Assembly: GCA_964521525.1 (NCBI GenBank)
Contig: CAZFTD010000001.1
Coordinates: 1-64,000, forward strand
DNA: 64,000 nt
Direction of reading: 5' to 3'
Source: CALEUX01 sp964521525
GTDB lineage: Bacteria > Bacteroidota > Bacteroidia > Bacteroidales > Marinilabiliaceae
The translations under genes were made by a program, and so were the position numbers. The notes beneath the pieces were generated by a model. It did not search any database and was not told the origin of the DNA. It worked only from the letters and a program-made list of their open reading frames with translations. Positions 62,955 through 64,000 of the stretch are shown here, piece after piece. Position 1 is the first letter of the stretch. Each line of letters opens with the position of its first letter.

Positions 62955-64000
62955 TTAGTTTATCATTTTTTGTGTTTGTATGGTATCATCGTTAAAAAGA
63001 ATTTCAACAATATAGTATCCCTTGTTCAGGTGCCCGGTGCTGATGCTTTGGCCTGAGAAAGCCTTCTTATAAACAGCAAGGCATCGGCCACTCAAATCAT
63101 AAAGCGAAATGGTTGTTGTTTCATTATTATTCCAGGTAACAGTGATGGTTTTTTCCTGTTTATTTTGGTAAAGCTGAATGGTGAGCCTTGCTGACTGGGT
63201 AATTATACCGTTAGGATTGCATTGATTAAGCCAGATACATTCAACCAAATGAGGATAATCAATGAATGGATTTCGATTCTGTTGAATGTTATAAATGGCA
63301 TTGTTCCGGTCGGTTTCTTTTTGGCTAACAGGGTCTTGTTGATGCCATTTCAATAGTAAATTTAATGCCCATTGTTCGAAAACCTGATTGGAAGTGCCAT
63401 TTAAAACAACATCACCTTGCGAAGAATGCTTTTCCCAGTTTGCAATTACATTTTGATATCGCGTAGCCATGTAAAAATAGGTTCTGGCTAAATCTCCTTT
63501 ATAAGCGTCAATGGGTTCGAATACGGTTCCTGAATAACCGATTGTTGAGTTGGGTCCAAGTTTACTGCCATTTAATGACACCCTGGTTGGAGTCATCACT
63601 TCGCCATAAGGATAATTGTCGCGCATGCCGTTAACCTGACCGTCGGTAGGATAGATGTGAAAAAGGTCGGTATATGCCGGGGCAACACCTCCAAACCAAC
63701 TTTGTGGCACTGAATGCTCCCGGTTATAACATGTTCCCTCGGGGCCCACGTTACCACATTGGTCGGTTATAAATGTATATTCATAAGGCAAACTTCCGCC
63801 TGGATTATCAGAATATATGTCCCATACTTTTCCATTGCTTTTCTTATCTGTATTTACGAAATGGTTCCACAAACTCGAATACGATTGTGGTGTGTGGTTG
63901 GCTGAAATAATAATGTGAAGAGCTGTTTTAAGCTCAAAACCTGTTTTATCCGAGGCATCGTTGTAATAACCTTCCGGAACTTGTCCTCTGGTATAAGAAA
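62955..64000 (-). CDS. Endonuclease I with type IX secretion sorting domain, 5' end missing
   Basis: The frame is open to the window edge, so the N-terminus is outside. About 348 residues are present. The endonuclease I domain shows KTGFELKTALHIIIS, the active-site YNREHSVPQSWF and DLFHIYPTDGQVNGMRDNYPYG. The last 75 residues form a Por-type sorting domain (SLYDLSGRCL, GYYIVEILF, QTQKMIN). It is a DNA/RNA endonuclease exported by the type IX system, an indication of Bacteroidota. Confidence 0.9.
   Translation of the reverse strand, partial: SYTRGQVPEGYYNDASDKTGFELKTALHIIISANHTPQSYSSLWNHFVNTDKKSNGKVWDIYSDNPGGSLPYEYTFITDQCGNVGPEGTCYNREHSVPQSWFGGVAPAYTDLFHIYPTDGQVNGMRDNYPYGEVMTPTRVSLNGSKLGPNSTIGYSGTVFEPIDAYKGDLARTYFYMATRYQNVIANWEKHSSQGDVVLNGTSNQVFEQWALNLLLKWHQQDPVSQKETDRNNAIYNIQQNRNPFIDYPHLVECIWLNQCNPNGIITQSARLTIQLYQNKQEKTITVTWNNNETTTISLYDLSGRCLAVYKKAFSGQSISTGHLNKGYYIVEILFNDDTIQTQKMIN

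Noticed and set aside
1..64000. tRNA, rRNA or CRISPR arrays
   Set aside because: No cloverleaf, rRNA-like stretch or regularly spaced direct repeats were seen in the gaps.

Overview
The window looks like chromosomal DNA of a Bacteroidota bacterium, probably from the Bacteroidales/Marinilabiliales side. The signs are a partial endonuclease I with a type IX secretion sorting domain, a short F1 epsilon subunit in an atpD-atpC pair, a YbeY with Asp in place of the third zinc His, DUF4292, DUF4254, DUF3999 and DUF2339 proteins, and poor Shine-Dalgarno sites. The species cannot be named from sequence alone. I saw no rRNA, tRNA, CRISPR array, transposase or prophage gene.

Layout. 1-5.4 kb: cell-surface polysaccharide genes (LicD-like fragment, Wzi-like outer-membrane protein, two GT2 and one GT9 glycosyltransferases, DUF4254), nearly all on the minus strand. 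5.5-10.9 kb, minus strand: atpC, atpD, a trans-polyprenyl diphosphate synthase and an RND/MMPL exporter. 11.3-34.9 kb, plus strand: a large signalling island. It starts with a YfiR-like protein, then a full chemosensory set (MCP, STAS, CheY, Hpt, CheA, two CheW, CheR, a histidine-kinase-like protein without its His, CheD, CheB). Next comes a second set (GAF/PAS sensor, CheR, a degenerate CheR, a receiver-less CheB, a membrane GAF protein), and then a SiaA/SiaB/SiaC-like partner-switching module followed by a TerB/FHA-like/ABC transporter fusion and a lipoprotein. No flagellar gene and no GGDEF gene is present, so the output may be the transporter or another surface process.

35-46.1 kb: mixed-strand housekeeping and envelope genes (DUF3999/DUF2339 pair, a frameshifted small membrane gene, a MltD-like transglycosylase, CDF transporter, rhodanese, HemW, VanZ, Rrf2 regulator, LutB-like protein, RpiB). 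46.6-61.9 kb: an unbroken plus-strand run (nadA, receiver protein, ruvB, flippase, dut, TPR lipoprotein, DUF4292, EnvC-like, RsbW-like ATPase, ybeY, mnmG, ade, uvrC). The window ends with lplA and endonuclease I on the minus strand.

Two features outside the genes stand out. First, the AT-rich 46.13-46.64 kb gap sits where gene direction and the G/C bias of the plus strand both flip. A perfect parS-type 16-mer lies on each side (43,274 and 58,020), so this is a good candidate for the replication origin region. Second, a family of about 85-180 bp intergenic repeats, each opening with ATGAAACGA and each ending exactly at a following ATGAA, lies just upstream of the MCP, DUF4292 and adenine deaminase genes. 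Its copies carry hairpins whose stems change in a compensating way.
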